This document shows positions 63,977 through 64,000 of a stretch of 64,000 nucleotides of DNA, in pieces. The stretch covers positions 1,364,001 through 1,428,000 of the forward strand of contig NZ_CP047656.1 of the NCBI RefSeq assembly GCF_009906955.1, in the 5' to 3' direction. Each line of letters opens with the position of its first letter. Positions within the stretch are counted from its first letter, which is position 1. The DNA comes from Paraglaciecola mesophila. Its GTDB lineage: Bacteria > Pseudomonadota > Gammaproteobacteria > Enterobacterales > Alteromonadaceae. Below the pieces are notes generated by a model, which worked only from the letters and a program-made list of their open reading frames with translations, had not been told where the DNA came from and did not search any database. Position numbers and translations under genes: made by a program.

Positions 63977-64000
63977 CCGCCAATGAATAATATAGGAATG

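Noticed and set aside
1-64000. CRISPR array, rRNA, tRNA, complete insertion sequence or toxin-antitoxin pair
   Set aside because: No regularly spaced repeats, RNA-gene signatures, transposase ORFs or recognisable toxin-antitoxin pair were seen.

Overview
The window reads as chromosomal DNA of a marine gammaproteobacterium of the order Alteromonadales, most likely an Alteromonadaceae member such as Paraglaciecola/Glaciecola. This is inferred from the scpA-scpB-rluB / yciO / rnmV / trp synteny, a fused trpCF, two large TonB-dependent receptors, a sulfatase locus and the moderate GC content. No sequence search was possible. There are no rRNA or tRNA genes, CRISPR arrays or transposase genes. Nearly all of it is ordinary, well-packed chromosome; the accessory material is three short non-coding mobile elements and the sulfatase/TonB locus.

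Layout. 1-520: a 265-bp MITE-like element and a promoter region. 0.5-4.5 kb: small lipoproteins and DUF proteins, plus a lipoprotein resembling jelly-roll polysaccharide lyases. 4.7-6.3 kb: divergent argP/argO. 6.3-10.3 kb (minus strand): rnmV, yciO-like, scpA, scpB, rluB. 10.5-17.9 kb: a complete trp operon (trpL attenuator, trpE, trpG, trpD, trpCF, trpB, trpA) followed by yciI. 18-21 kb: arfB and a PepSY / PhoP-like / PhoQ-like operon. 21-25 kb: an MscS channel, a bifunctional glutathionylspermidine synthetase/amidase and a TPR protein. 25.2-29.6 kb: a YdeP-type molybdopterin oxidoreductase, fdhD and a TauE-like permease. 29.8-32.6 kb: DUF2244, DUF2855 and an MBL hydrolase.

32.7-39.7 kb (minus strand): a LacI regulator, a UshA-like phosphoesterase with an altered metal site, a TonB receptor and a sulfatase, with a LacI-type operator between receptor and sulfatase. 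An IS5-like MITE lies just after the lacI stop. 40-45.6 kb: DUF2059, a second TonB receptor, a 955-bp gap with a perfect-palindrome terminator, and topoisomerase IB. 45.8-50.2 kb: TetR plus quinone oxidoreductase, GNAT and a PhoD-like phosphatase. 50.3-58 kb (minus strand): a GntR/UTRA regulator, the second copy of the first MITE in inverse orientation touching the cydC stop, and the tightly overlapped cydA-cydB-cydX-cydD-cydC operon. 58.4-64 kb: a LysE exporter, a VOC protein, GNAT, an eight-haem/TPR cytochrome and hmgA.

How the genes work together: the trp genes form a full chorismate-to-tryptophan pathway with a recognisable leader-peptide attenuator. The cyd genes supply the bd oxidase, its small subunit and its assembly transporter. 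The sulfatase locus looks like a small inducible uptake and desulfation/dephosphorylation module. No large undescribed defence or mobile system is evident. The most unusual signals are the MITEs with two internal hairpin arms placed at gene ends, the metal-site change in the UshA-like enzyme, the predicted LacI operator and the possible small RNA near 44.2 kb.
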